Shown here: piece by piece, positions 17,437 to 26,612 of the stretch
Numbering within the stretch: the first letter of the stretch is position 1
Layout of the letters: every line of letters begins with the position of its first letter
Source: Halapricum hydrolyticum
GTDB lineage: Archaea; Halobacteriota; Halobacteria; Halobacteriales; Haloarculaceae
NCBI RefSeq assembly: GCF_025517535.1
Contig: NZ_JAOPKC010000001.1
Coordinates: 62,001-126,000, forward strand
Length of the DNA: 64,000 bases
Reading direction: 5' to 3'
The notes under the pieces: model-generated
What the model saw: only the letters and a program-made list of their open reading frames with translations
What the model was told of the DNA's origin: nothing
The model's database searches: none
Translations under genes and position numbers: made by a program

Positions 17437-17972
17437 CAGGCTTGTACTTCCGAGTCGGGTTCGACGTTGAGTTCGTCGCGCAGCTGTTCGATCCGCTCTT
17501 CCATCGCTTCGAGCAACATCGTGTTCTCCATCGCGTCGAGCTGCGAGCCACATTCGGGACACTCGAAGCCGAAGTCCATCGCTTCGCCGAACTCGAAGCG
17601 GATCCCGCAGTTCTCACAGAGGTAGAACTCGTGTTCGAACTCGTATTCCCGACGTTCTTCGAGCCCTTCGAGCAACCGGTGCATCTCGTGTTCGAGTTGC
17701 TCCGGGACGTTATCGTAGTGGAACGTCCACAGATACGTCAGCCAGCCCGAATCCTCGTCGCGCAGTCGGCGGTAGCTCGCCAGGTCGTTCTCGTAGAGGA
17801 TGAAAAGCGCTCGACGGACGTCGTTGAGTTCGAGTCCCAACTCCTCCGCCAGTTCCTCGTCCGTCACTTCGCCGTCCGGCGGCGCGGCGGCGACGGGCAT
17901 CCCCTTCGGTCCGACGAGTTCGTGGAGGTACTTCTGTATGACCGGGTCCTCCAGGAGATCCTCAAAAGCCAT
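17436..17972 (-). CDS. tfe: Transcription factor E, alpha subunit
   Basis: Assists TBP/TFB-dependent initiation by stabilising the open complex of archaeal RNA polymerase. 178 residues: winged helix at 1-100 (VTDEELAEELGLELNDVRRALF) and a C-terminal zinc ribbon with CENC and CPEC pairs (about 118-143), then a short acidic helix. Organisation with DUF2110 immediately downstream is the standard haloarchaeal order. Confidence 0.96.
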   Translation of the reverse strand: MAFEDLLEDPVIQKYLHELVGPKGMPVAAAPPDGEVTDEELAEELGLELNDVRRALFILYENDLASYRRLRDEDSGWLTYLWTFHYDNVPEQLEHEMHRLLEGLEERREYEFEHEFYLCENCGIRFEFGEAMDFGFECPECGSQLDAMENTMLLEAMEERIEQLRDELNVEPDSEVQA

Positions 17973-18041
17973 TGTGCGTACCTGGGCCTGTGACGCGGTT
18001 AAGTCTTTAGCTTTTCCCGTGTCGAACAGGAAAAGCGCTGT

Positions 18042-21000
18042 CTACTCCTCGTCTTCGTCGCCGCCGAGTCGTCGCCTGGCCACGTAAGCGGTCCCGCCGG
18101 CAGCCCCGACCAGGCCGGTCACCACACCGAAGCCGGGTCCGAAGCCGTCGCCCTCTTCCGTTTCGGTTTCGGTCGTGGTCGTTCCGTCACCGTCGCCCGT
18201 GCTGCGGACGGTAATCGTGACGGAGTCGGTGGCGGTCTTGCCCTGGCCATCGTCGACGGTCAGTTCGAAGACGAGGCCGGTGTCTTCCTCGACCTCCGGG
18301 ACCTTGAACGCTGCACCGATGCTGTCCGCGCCGGTGAGTTCGACGTCGGGACCGGTGGTCTGCTCCCACTGGTAGGAGAGCGTCCCGCCGTTGGGGTCTT
18401 CGGAACTGACCGCCTGCAGCGAGACCATCTCGCCCGGATCGACCGTCCGATCCTCGCCGGCGTCGGCGATCGGCGCGTCGTTTGCCGACTGTGGACGGAC
18501 GGTGACGGTCGCGGTCGCCGTCGCGCTGTTGCTGTCCGGATCGGTGACGGCGAGTTCGAACTCCAGTTCGGTCTCTTCGTCGACGTCCGGCGCGGTGAAG
18601 GTCGGCTGGACCGCGGCCGCGTCAGACAGATCGACGTCCGGGCCGGCGATCTGAACCCATTCGTAGGTCAGCTCCTGGCCCTCCGGATCGCTCGAACCGG
18701 ATCCGTCAAGTTCGACGTCGGTCGACGCAAATACCGTCCGATCGGCGCTGGCGACGGCCATCGGCTGACCCGGCTCGCCTTCGATCTTCGGCACGTACGG
18801 GAGCTTTGCCTGCTGGTCTGGCGAGTACTCGAGGGCCTCCGACTGGGTGGTGCCTTCGGGTGTGATCATGTCGATGACCCCGGGGTCGTTCGTTCCGGTG
18901 CCGCCGCCGAACTCCCACTTGCCGCCGTCTTCCGAGACCGCTCTGACGGCCCCGGTCCCGTAGTTGTCGTGTCCGAGGATGAGCGGCATAAAGTGGTGAT
19001 CGGCGAGATCGCGCTCGAATGCGTCGCCCGGCATGTCGAATGCGATCGCACCGAGATCGGGGTGGGCCTGCGCCTCGACGTCCTGTGTGATAGTCTCGCC
19101 GTCGCCCGCGACGACGCTTCGCAGACTGTAGCCGTCGACAACGACCCGATAGTGATACGGTCGGCTGAACGCCACGTTGACGCCCTCGCGCGCTTCCGTT
19201 CCGGACGGGAGGTCTGTCGCGTTCGGATCGTGGATGTACACCTGGAAGTTGTGTAGGGAGAATCCATCGCTGCCGCTCCAGGGATTGGTGATCGGGCCGT
19301 TCAGGTAGTAGACGAACCGATACCTGTCTCCGACCTCATACAGTTCGACTTTCGTGATGTCATAGACGTCCGCTGGAATGTCCTCGGCGGTCGGATAGGT
19401 ATAACTGCCCGGACCGTGGTCGTCGCCGACCTCGTCGTCCCAGCTGTGGAGGAGGGTCCCGGAGAAGCCCGCAAGAGAGAGGTACGGCAGCGCGTCGCCG
19501 GACTCCAGGACGTCGCTCTGGGACGCTCCTTCGGGAACGAGCATGTCGATGACTGCCGGATCGTCGTCCGTCGTGCCACCGCCGAACTGCATCTCCGTCG
19601 CCGCTGGTCTGACCTGACGGACGCGACCCGGCCCTTCGGGGTCGAATCCGAAGGCCAGCGGCGCGATCTCGGCGCTATCGATCTCGCCGCCGAGAGCCGA
19701 TTTCGGGACCGAGAACGCGATCGTGTCCATCGACCGGTAGGCCCCGACGGTCACGTCGTCGGTGACGACCTCGCCGGCGGCGTTCTCGACCACGCTGTGG
19801 CCCTCGTACCCTTCGATTTTGATCCGGTAGTGATAGGGGTCGGCGAAGGCGACGTTCGTCCCTGGCCGTCCGTTCGTCGCCGTCGGCGCGTCGCTGGCGG
19901 GGTTGCGGACGTACAACTGCAGGTGCTGGGCCGAGAAGCCGTACTCGCCACTCCAGGGGTTGGTCAGATCGCCCGCGAAGCGGTACGCGAACCGGTAGCG
20001 ATCGCCGTCATCGTAGACGGTCACCGACTCGACGTCGAGATCGCCTGCGGACATGTCCTCGTCGTCGGGGTACGTGTAGGATCCGGGGCCGTGGTCGTCG
20101 CCGACCTCGTCCTCGAACCGCTCGATGACCTCGCCGTCGAAGGGATCGCCCAGGACGACGTAGGGGATTTCTGCCAGATCCTCGCCCGGATCGAGTGCCT
20201 CGGCCTGTGTGATTCCCTCGGGGGCGATCATGTCGATCACCTGCGGGGCGTTCTCGCCGGATCGGCCACCGAACTGTCCCTCGTCTGCGGACTCGCCGAC
20301 ACCCATTACATTGCCCGGCGCGTCGGGATCGTAGCCGAGCAACAGCGGCGCGAGTTCGAGTTCGGTGGGGTCGCCCGGGATCGCGTGATCCGGAATGTCG
20401 ATCCTGATCGAGTTCGTCGACGGACTCGCGAAGACCGATCCTTCGGCGACGGTCTCTCCTTCCGGCGTCTCGACGCGGGCTCCGTGCTCGCCGTCGGCGA
20501 CGATCCGGCACTGGTAGGGGTCCGCGAGCAGCGCGTCAAGCCCCTCGCGGGCGAACTCACCGCCGTCCGGATCCGTCGGATCGCGGACGTACACCTGGAC
20601 GTGCTGTGCGGAGAACCCGCCGTCGTAGCCGTCGGGGTTCTCCACGGGACCGTCGACCGTGAACCGGAGCTGATACTCGGTGTCGGTCTCGTGAATGTCG
20701 AGTCCCGTCAGATCGAACGCGCCCTCGGTGTAAGCGTCGCCAGTCGGGTAGGTGTAGCCGCCGGGGCCGTGGTCGTCGCCGACCTCGTCGTCGGTTCCTG
20801 CCAGATGCGGCCCCAGGCCGGACAGCGAGAGCGTCTCCAGAACAGCGACGGAGTCGACCTCGACGTGAGTCAGGCCGTCGTCGGACTCGATCCCGACGTC
20901 GGTTCCGGAGACGAGGTCGGTCGTCGAGACGGGACCGCGCAGGGCGACCGTTTCGGTCCCCTCGCCGAAGTGCAGGACGACCACGGCTTTCTGATCGCCG

Positions 21001-22913
21001 GCGTCGCGGCCGTAGGCGACGACCTGTTCGGAGTCGCTCTCGTAATACGCTCCGCGGAGGGCAGCGTCGTGCTGGAGTGCGGGCACCTCCTTGCGGGCGT
21101 CGACGAGCGACTTGTAGAACGCCAGGTGCTCGGCGTCGTACTCGTCCCAGTTCATGAACGACCGGAAGTGACCGCGTTCTTCCAGTCGGGGTTCGCTGTA
21201 TTCGGCGATCGCGCGCTCTTGCCCGTAATAGAGCATCGGCACGCCGGGCAGCGTGAACGTCGCCGCGGCGGCGGCCCGCTCGGCCGTCTTCTCGGCGACG
21301 TCGAGATACCGGCTCATGTCGTGGGTCTCGACGTACTGCAGGAAGACCGTCCAGTCGGGGACGCCGCGCTGTTTTCGCTCGGTGGTCGCCTCCAGCACTC
21401 GCTCGGCGTTGACGCCACCCTGGCCGATCGCGCGGACGTTTTCGGCCAGCACCTCGTCGAAGTGCATGTCGAACTCGCCTTCGCTGAACCGCGCGTCGTA
21501 AGGGATCGCCTCGTCCAGCAGGAAGACGTCGCTGTCCTTGGCGCGGATCAACTGCCGGATTTCCTTCCAGAAGTCGTGGGGTACGCCGTAGGCGATGTCA
21601 CACCGGAAGCCGTCGACGATGTCCGTCCAGAAGTCGACGGCTGCGAGGATGTGCTCGCGCATCGCGACCGACTGGTAGTTGATGTTCATCAGGTTCGTCC
21701 AGCCGAAGTAGTGGTTGGGGGTGCCGTCTTCGAGCCGTTCGAACCACTCGTAGTACTTCGAGTCCGTGCCGTTCGCGTCGGCGTCGGCGAAGAACGGGTG
21801 CTGGATGTCCGTGTGGTTGATCACCAGGTCGAAACAGACCTTGATGTCCTGCTCGTGGCAGGCGTCGACGAACGCCTCGTACTCTTCGACTGATCCCAGC
21901 GGGTCTGCGGTCTCGAAGTAGTTGGTCGTATCGTAGCCGTGGGGCCCACCCGCCGGATCGTCTTTGACGTGTGTCGACGCCTCGACGATCGGCGTGAGCC
22001 AGACGATATCGACGCCGAGATCGGCGAGGTAGTCGACCCGGTCCTGCAGGTACTGGAAGTCGACCTCGCCCGCTTCGGAGCCGAACGACCGCGTGAAAAT
22101 CGTGTACATCACCGAATCGTGGATCCACTCCGGCGGGGTGTCGGGTCGTGCCGTCTCGCCAGCGTCGGCGTCGAGTTCGGCCGTCCCGATGATTCCAGGC
22201 TGGTCGTCAGCAGCGACGACGTGGACGCGTGCCGTCCCCTCGATCGCGTCGGCCGGTACGGTCGCGGTCGCACCTTCGACGGTCAGATCGTCCGCCGATA
22301 GCCCGTCGCGGTCGTCGGTGAGAAATTCGACGGTCAGTTCCGTCGGGGCGGTCCTGCTGTCCGGTGCAGGGGTCGCGTTGGCCTCGATCACGAACTCGCC
22401 GTCGCCGTATTCGCTGACGGGATCGACCCGAGGCGGGCCGGCTGCGCCGTCCGGCGGCTCCGGAAACACCCGGACTGTCAGCTGGTGCGTTCCGTCGGGC
22501 GCGTCGAGTGCCAGCGTGTACGTCCCGGGCACGTCGGGATCGAACTCCTCGACACCCGTTCCGTAGTCGTACTCCCCGGGATTCGAGTAGAACCCGGAGA
22601 CGTCGCTGTCGTCTGGCGTGTCGACGACGCGCCAGGTGAACGCCTCGGACCCGTAGTTGTCGGGATCCCGTTCGGGTTCGGGAATCCGTGGGGCGAGCGT
22701 ATTCCGCCCGTCGGGTGCCCCGTCACCTCTGTAATCCGGCGTGAGCGGATCGACGAGTTTCTCGCCGGCGTGCATCACGCGTGGTGGACCGGGGTGGTGG
22801 CTATCACCCACCGATCGCGTCGTTGCCAGTGACTGTGCACCTTCCGTAACTGCAGGCACGGCCGAAAACGTACCGAGGGTGGCCATGCCGCCAAGGTACT
22901 GTCGTCGTTTCAT
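18042..22913 (-). CDS. Secreted, surface-anchored GH13 alpha-amylase with three glucodextranase-C modules
   Basis: 1623 residues. Order: Tat signal (MKRRQYLGG, 1-30); beta-sandwich N-terminal region (38-255); GH13 barrel (261-690) with region I DLVINH (362-367), nucleophile Asp439 in FRCDIAYG, acid/base Glu468 in FLLDEA and Asp532 in ETHDMS; three modules like the glucodextranase C-terminal domain (about 709-905, 935-1135, 1160-1355), each opening with EVGDDHGPG.YTYP; two PKD/REJ-like domains (1378-1473, 1475-1570); Thr/Glu linker; PGF-CTERM tail (GPGFGVVTG, helix, RRR). It should be folded in the cytoplasm, exported by Tat, cut by archaeosortase A and lipid-anchored to the surface, cleaving starch or related alpha-glucans. 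Exact specificity is inference. Confidence 0.9.
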   Translation of the reverse strand: MKRRQYLGGMATLGTFSAVPAVTEGAQSLATTRSVGDSHHPGPPRVMHAGEKLVDPLTPDYRGDGAPDGRNTLAPRIPEPERDPDNYGSEAFTWRVVDTPDDSDVSGFYSNPGEYDYGTGVEEFDPDVPGTYTLALDAPDGTHQLTVRVFPEPPDGAAGPPRVDPVSEYGDGEFVIEANATPAPDSRTAPTELTVEFLTDDRDGLSADDLTVEGATATVPADAIEGTARVHVVAADDQPGIIGTAELDADAGETARPDTPPEWIHDSVMYTIFTRSFGSEAGEVDFQYLQDRVDYLADLGVDIVWLTPIVEASTHVKDDPAGGPHGYDTTNYFETADPLGSVEEYEAFVDACHEQDIKVCFDLVINHTDIQHPFFADADANGTDSKYYEWFERLEDGTPNHYFGWTNLMNINYQSVAMREHILAAVDFWTDIVDGFRCDIAYGVPHDFWKEIRQLIRAKDSDVFLLDEAIPYDARFSEGEFDMHFDEVLAENVRAIGQGGVNAERVLEATTERKQRGVPDWTVFLQYVETHDMSRYLDVAEKTAERAAAAATFTLPGVPMLYYGQERAIAEYSEPRLEERGHFRSFMNWDEYDAEHLAFYKSLVDARKEVPALQHDAALRGAYYESDSEQVVAYGRDAGDQKAVVVLHFGEGTETVALRGPVSTTDLVSGTDVGIESDDGLTHVEVDSVAVLETLSLSGLGPHLAGTDDEVGDDHGPGGYTYPTGDAYTEGAFDLTGLDIHETDTEYQLRFTVDGPVENPDGYDGGFSAQHVQVYVRDPTDPDGGEFAREGLDALLADPYQCRIVADGEHGARVETPEGETVAEGSVFASPSTNSIRIDIPDHAIPGDPTELELAPLLLGYDPDAPGNVMGVGESADEGQFGGRSGENAPQVIDMIAPEGITQAEALDPGEDLAEIPYVVLGDPFDGEVIERFEDEVGDDHGPGSYTYPDDEDMSAGDLDVESVTVYDDGDRYRFAYRFAGDLTNPWSGEYGFSAQHLQLYVRNPASDAPTATNGRPGTNVAFADPYHYRIKIEGYEGHSVVENAAGEVVTDDVTVGAYRSMDTIAFSVPKSALGGEIDSAEIAPLAFGFDPEGPGRVRQVRPAATEMQFGGGTTDDDPAVIDMLVPEGASQSDVLESGDALPYLSLAGFSGTLLHSWDDEVGDDHGPGSYTYPTAEDIPADVYDITKVELYEVGDRYRFVYYLNGPITNPWSGSDGFSLHNFQVYIHDPNATDLPSGTEAREGVNVAFSRPYHYRVVVDGYSLRSVVAGDGETITQDVEAQAHPDLGAIAFDMPGDAFERDLADHHFMPLILGHDNYGTGAVRAVSEDGGKWEFGGGTGTNDPGVIDMITPEGTTQSEALEYSPDQQAKLPYVPKIEGEPGQPMAVASADRTVFASTDVELDGSGSSDPEGQELTYEWVQIAGPDVDLSDAAAVQPTFTAPDVDEETELEFELAVTDPDSNSATATATVTVRPQSANDAPIADAGEDRTVDPGEMVSLQAVSSEDPNGGTLSYQWEQTTGPDVELTGADSIGAAFKVPEVEEDTGLVFELTVDDGQGKTATDSVTITVRSTGDGDGTTTTETETEEGDGFGPGFGVVTGLVGAAGGTAYVARRRLGGDEDEE

Positions 22914-23003
22914 TCCCTGTGGGGGCTTCGCGCAGCGGCTGGCTCCGGGACCGCACCGGGAACCAACGGGAACTGCGTCGTAGCCCCTGGGTTAGCCGAC
23001 GAT

Positions 23004-23013
23004 TCTAATAAAA
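23004..23013 (-). promoter_or_regulatory. Probable TATA element of the surface amylase gene
   Basis: On the minus strand this reads CTTTTATTAG, about 90 bp upstream of the ATG at 22913, giving a leader of some 65-70 nt. It is the only AT-rich segment in the 147-bp gap between the two surface-protein genes. Confidence 0.45.
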
Positions 23014-23060
23014 GTGTCCATCGATAGTGATGGACGGCCGGTGGAATAACGGAGCGTCCG

Positions 23061-25319
23061 TTACTCTTCGCCTTCGTCGCCGCCGAGACGGCGCTTGGCC
23101 GCGTAAGCGGCCCCGCCGGCAGCACCGACCAGACCGGTCACCGCACCGAAGCCGGGTCCGAAGCCGTCACCGGTGTCTTCTTCGGTCTCGGTTTCAGTTT
23201 CGGTTGGGGTCTCGGTCTCTTCGGGCCCGCGGACGGTGATCGTGACCGAGTCGGTCGCGGTCTTGCCCTGGCCGTCGTTGACGGTCAGTTCGAAGACGAA
23301 GTCGGTGTCTTCCTCGACTTCCGGCGCCTTGAATGCCGCGCCGATGCTGTCCGGACCGACGAGGTCGATGTCGGGGCCGGAGGTCTGCTCCCACTGATAG
23401 GAGAGCGTCCCGCCGTTGGGGTCCTCGGAGTTGACCGCCTGCAGCGAAACCATCTCGCCCGGATCGACCGTCTGGTTCTCGCCGGCGTCGGCGGTCGGCG
23501 CGTCGTTTGCCGACTGCGGGATGACCATCGCCGTCGTCGTGTCGGACGCCTCGTTCCCGTCCGGATCGCTAATCGTCAGCGTGAACTCCAGTTCGGTCTC
23601 TTCGTCGACGTCCGGCGCAGTGAACGTCGCCTCGGCCGCGCTCGGATCGGCGATTTCGGCTTCGGGACCGGAGGTCTGCTCCCACTGGTAGCTCAGCTCG
23701 ACGCCCTCGGGACCGGAGGAGTTCGTGCCGTCGAGCGTGCCCTCCAGGGTCCCCCAGACTTCCCCGATCGGGGCCGCGACTGGCGACAGGGAGATGCTGA
23801 CTTCTCCTGTGACCAGCGATTTCGTATCGAACAACGGTACCGTAGGCACCGAGTCAGCGCTGTAGGCCAGCGACTCTTCCTGTTTGACGACGTCTTCCGG
23901 CCCGACGAGTTCCATCGCCTTGGGCGCGTTCTCGACGGCGTCGGGGTTGGCACCGCCGATGGCCCACTCGCCGGCGTTCTCGCCGACGCTCTGGCGGATG
24001 CCACCCACGCCGAAGCCGTCCTGGCTGAACACCAGCATCGTCATCTTCAGGTCGTCGAGGGAGTCCGAGTCGAACGGCTCCTTGGGGATACTGAAGGAGA
24101 TGGTGTTGTTCTCGGTGTCGCCGGAGGCGGGAATCCCCTCGGCGAGGACGTTGCCCTCGGCGTCTTCGACCACGCGCTGGCCGGTCATGACGTGTACGCG
24201 GTAGTGATACTCTTCTTGGAAGGTCGAGGTGACGCCCTCGCGGCCTTCGGCGGTCGCGGGCGCGTCGTCCGGCGCGTTCGTGTCGTGGATGTACAGCTGG
24301 AAGACCTGGACGCTGAACCCTTCGTCGCCGCCGAAGGAGTTCGGTACCGTCCCCATGTGGTTGGTGAACTCCCAGTGATCCGCCGTGCTCTGGAGTTCGA
24401 CACCGGTGACGTCGAAACAGCCCTCAGGAAGCTGGTCATTCGTCGGATACGTGTACGTGCCCGGACCGTTATCGTCGCCTTCCGGATCGCTGATCGTGTC
24501 GCCAGCGATCAGATCGGCGACGCTGTACAGCGGGATCGAGGGCGCTGCGTCCGTGCTGTAGGAGAGCGCGTCCTCCTGGTCGACGATCGTCTCCGGCCCG
24601 ACCAGATCCATCGCCTTGGGCGCGTTCTCGACGGCGTCGGGGTTGGCACCGCCGATGGCCCACTCGCCGGCGTTCTCGCCGACGCTCTGGCGGATGCCAC
24701 CCACGCCGAAGCCGTCCTGGCTGAACACCAGCATCGTCATCTTCAGGTCGTCGAGGGAGTCCGAGTCGAACGGCTCCTTGGGGATACTGAAGGAGATGGT
24801 GTTGTTCTCGGTGTCGCCGGAGGCGGGAATCCCCTCGGCGAGGACGTTGCCCTCGGCGTCTTCGACCACGCGCTGGCCGGTCATGACGTGCACGCGGTAG
24901 TGATACTCTTCCTGGAAGGTCGAGGTGACGCCTTCGCGACCCTCCGAGGTCGAGGGTGCGTCGTCCGGCGCGTTGGGGTCCTGGATGTACAGCTGGAAGA
25001 CCTGAACGCTGAACCCTTCGTCGCCGCCGAAGGAGTTCGGTACCGTTCCCATGTGGTTGGTGAACTCCCAGTGATCGCCGGTGTCTTCGACCTCGATGCC
25101 GGTGACGTCGAAACAGCCCTCAGGAAGCTGATCATTCGTCGGATACGTGTATGTGCCGGGTCCGTAGTCGTCGCCCTCCCGATCGCCGATTGTCATGGTG
25201 CCGTCAGTCTGGGCAGCCAGACTCGACAACCGGCCTGTGTCTGCTCCGACCGACTGGACGCCAAGTGCTGAAACGGCACCGATGCTTGCGACACTGCTGA
25301 GGTACTGTCTCCGTCTCAT
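23061..25319 (-). CDS. Surface-anchored glucodextranase-C-module protein without catalytic domain
   Basis: 752 residues. Tat signal (MRRRQYLSSV, 1-26), two glucodextranase-C-like modules (about 45-255 and 277-487; each begins with GDD.GPGTYTYPTNDQ), two PKD/REJ-like domains (505-600, 601-697), a Glu/Thr linker and a PGF-CTERM anchor (GPGFGAVTG, helix, KRR). There is no GH13, GH15 or other enzyme signature. Its C-terminal 150 residues are almost the same as those of the amylase downstream. Inference: a glucan-binding or cell-wall protein that holds substrate near the amylase. The two modules share a perfect 283-bp DNA repeat. It is directly upstream of the amylase gene on the same strand, but the 147-bp gap holds its own promoter candidate. 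Confidence 0.85.
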   Translation of the reverse strand: MRRRQYLSSVASIGAVSALGVQSVGADTGRLSSLAAQTDGTMTIGDREGDDYGPGTYTYPTNDQLPEGCFDVTGIEVEDTGDHWEFTNHMGTVPNSFGGDEGFSVQVFQLYIQDPNAPDDAPSTSEGREGVTSTFQEEYHYRVHVMTGQRVVEDAEGNVLAEGIPASGDTENNTISFSIPKEPFDSDSLDDLKMTMLVFSQDGFGVGGIRQSVGENAGEWAIGGANPDAVENAPKAMDLVGPETIVDQEDALSYSTDAAPSIPLYSVADLIAGDTISDPEGDDNGPGTYTYPTNDQLPEGCFDVTGVELQSTADHWEFTNHMGTVPNSFGGDEGFSVQVFQLYIHDTNAPDDAPATAEGREGVTSTFQEEYHYRVHVMTGQRVVEDAEGNVLAEGIPASGDTENNTISFSIPKEPFDSDSLDDLKMTMLVFSQDGFGVGGIRQSVGENAGEWAIGGANPDAVENAPKAMELVGPEDVVKQEESLAYSADSVPTVPLFDTKSLVTGEVSISLSPVAAPIGEVWGTLEGTLDGTNSSGPEGVELSYQWEQTSGPEAEIADPSAAEATFTAPDVDEETELEFTLTISDPDGNEASDTTTAMVIPQSANDAPTADAGENQTVDPGEMVSLQAVNSEDPNGGTLSYQWEQTSGPDIDLVGPDSIGAAFKAPEVEEDTDFVFELTVNDGQGKTATDSVTITVRGPEETETPTETETETEEDTGDGFGPGFGAVTGLVGAAGGAAYAAKRRLGGDEGEE
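23912..24194 (-). repeat. 283-bp perfect direct repeat, copy 1
   Basis: Identical base for base to 24608-24890 (offset 696 bp, 232 codons). It encodes the C-terminal part of the second glucodextranase-C module. Flanking module sequence is clearly more divergent, so the identity points to recent duplication or gene conversion inside the gene. Confidence 0.9.
24608..24890 (-). repeat. 283-bp perfect direct repeat, copy 2
   Basis: Partner of 23912-24194; encodes the same part of the first glucodextranase-C module. The first mismatch after the block is a T/C difference at 24195 versus 24891. Confidence 0.9.
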
Positions 25320-25436
25320 GACTAAAGATGATAATACGCGAAGAACAAAAACATCACGATTCTCTGCTACATCGAGAGAACACGTGTTTGAGGGTCATAG
25401 GGCCCGTCATACCGGGGATTCGCCTAATGGATGCAC

Positions 25437-26507
25437 TCACTCTCGGTCGAGCAGTGCCTGGACCTGCACGGGTTCGTCACGTTCGCTCGATCGCATCGCG
25501 GCCTCGATGAGTGCCATCGACTGGAGGTTTCGTTCGACGCGGGTCGCCATCGGTTCGCCACCGGCCCGCCACTGGACGAACCGTTCGATGAGCCACGTGT
25601 TCATCCACTTCTCGCCGTCTCCCAGCGGGATCGACTTGCCCTCGGGCGGACCTTCGGCGTTGTGCCTGGGCTCGGCCTCGGGATCGTACGGATAGACTGT
25701 CAGTTCGCGGGCGTCGAGTTCCAGCGTCGCATCGCGACACTCCGCGCGAATGTACTCGTTTTCCCAGCCGTTGAGTGCGACGGCGTTCGTCGTCGCACCC
25801 TCGTAGGTCGCGTGGACGCCGTTCTCGAAGTCCATCGTCACCAGCACCTGCGAGTCACCGCTGAAATCGCTCCATTCTGGGTTCCACGTACGCGCGTAGA
25901 GTCGTTCACATTTCGCGTCCGCGAGCGACGCCAGCAGGTCGAGATGATGCACGCCACCCTCGACCAGCAGCGGGTGCTCCATCTCGTAGGGACGCCCGGC
26001 GACCCACTCGTCGCGCTGGCGATACCGCTGGGTGAACCGCATCACCAGGTAGTCCAGCGGCCCGTACTCGCCATTCTGGAGTCGACTTCGGAGGGTCACC
26101 TTGTCGCGGTCGAACCGGTGACTCATCGTTACGGCCATCTTCGCACCGGCGTCGGCAACCATTTCGGCGATCTCGGTCGCCTCCGCGAGCGTCGGCGCGA
26201 TCGGTTTCTCGGTGAGCAGGTCCAGACCGTGTTCGAGGGCGGTCTCGACCAGCGGTTTTCGCGCTTCGGGCGGCACGACCAGCGTCGCGAACTCGGCGTC
26301 GTGGGCGGCGAACGCACGTTCGACGTCAGTGTAGCAGCGCTCTTCGGACAGTCCGAGCCCCTCACGGGCGTTCTCCAGCGCGTCGGGGTTCCGGTCGACA
26401 GCCGCGACGACTTCGATCGTGCCGTCTTCGACGTTCGCCGGGAGGAACTCGTGACACCACATCGCGCCCCAGCCGCCACAGCCGACGTGAATGACTCGCT
26501 GTGCCAT
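25437..26507 (-). CDS. Gfo/Idh/MocA-family NAD(P)-dependent oxidoreductase
   Basis: 356 residues starting MAQRVIHVGCGGWGAMWCHE (glycine-rich Rossmann dinucleotide loop GCGGWG, residues 9-14). The EKPIAPT motif near 95 carries the conserved catalytic Lys and the GGVHHLDLL segment near 180 supplies the second catalytic region. Family members oxidise sugars, inositols or reduce related carbonyls; substrate unknown. The start at 26507 is supported by a TATA-like CTTTTGT about 29 bp upstream; the longer ORF extension overlaps the divergent promoter. Confidence 0.88.
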   Translation of the reverse strand: MAQRVIHVGCGGWGAMWCHEFLPANVEDGTIEVVAAVDRNPDALENAREGLGLSEERCYTDVERAFAAHDAEFATLVVPPEARKPLVETALEHGLDLLTEKPIAPTLAEATEIAEMVADAGAKMAVTMSHRFDRDKVTLRSRLQNGEYGPLDYLVMRFTQRYRQRDEWVAGRPYEMEHPLLVEGGVHHLDLLASLADAKCERLYARTWNPEWSDFSGDSQVLVTMDFENGVHATYEGATTNAVALNGWENEYIRAECRDATLELDARELTVYPYDPEAEPRHNAEGPPEGKSIPLGDGEKWMNTWLIERFVQWRAGGEPMATRVERNLQSMALIEAAMRSSERDEPVQVQALLDRE

Positions 26508-26612
26508 GTTCGACGTGGGACGTGCGTCGGACAAAAGCTCGACGGATTTCGACAACTGTCGTAACAGGAGTCGACAAACACTTAACCCAGATACCCGTCT
26601 CAACAGGTGAAC

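Noticed and set aside
19416..21893. 825-codon plus-strand frame opposite the amylase gene
   Set aside because: It is the antisense shadow of the secreted amylase; the minus-strand frame has a signal peptide, catalytic motifs and anchor.
23885..25160. Possible CRISPR or transposon from the repeated blocks
   Set aside because: The repeats are in-frame modules of one protein; no spacer pattern and no transposase.
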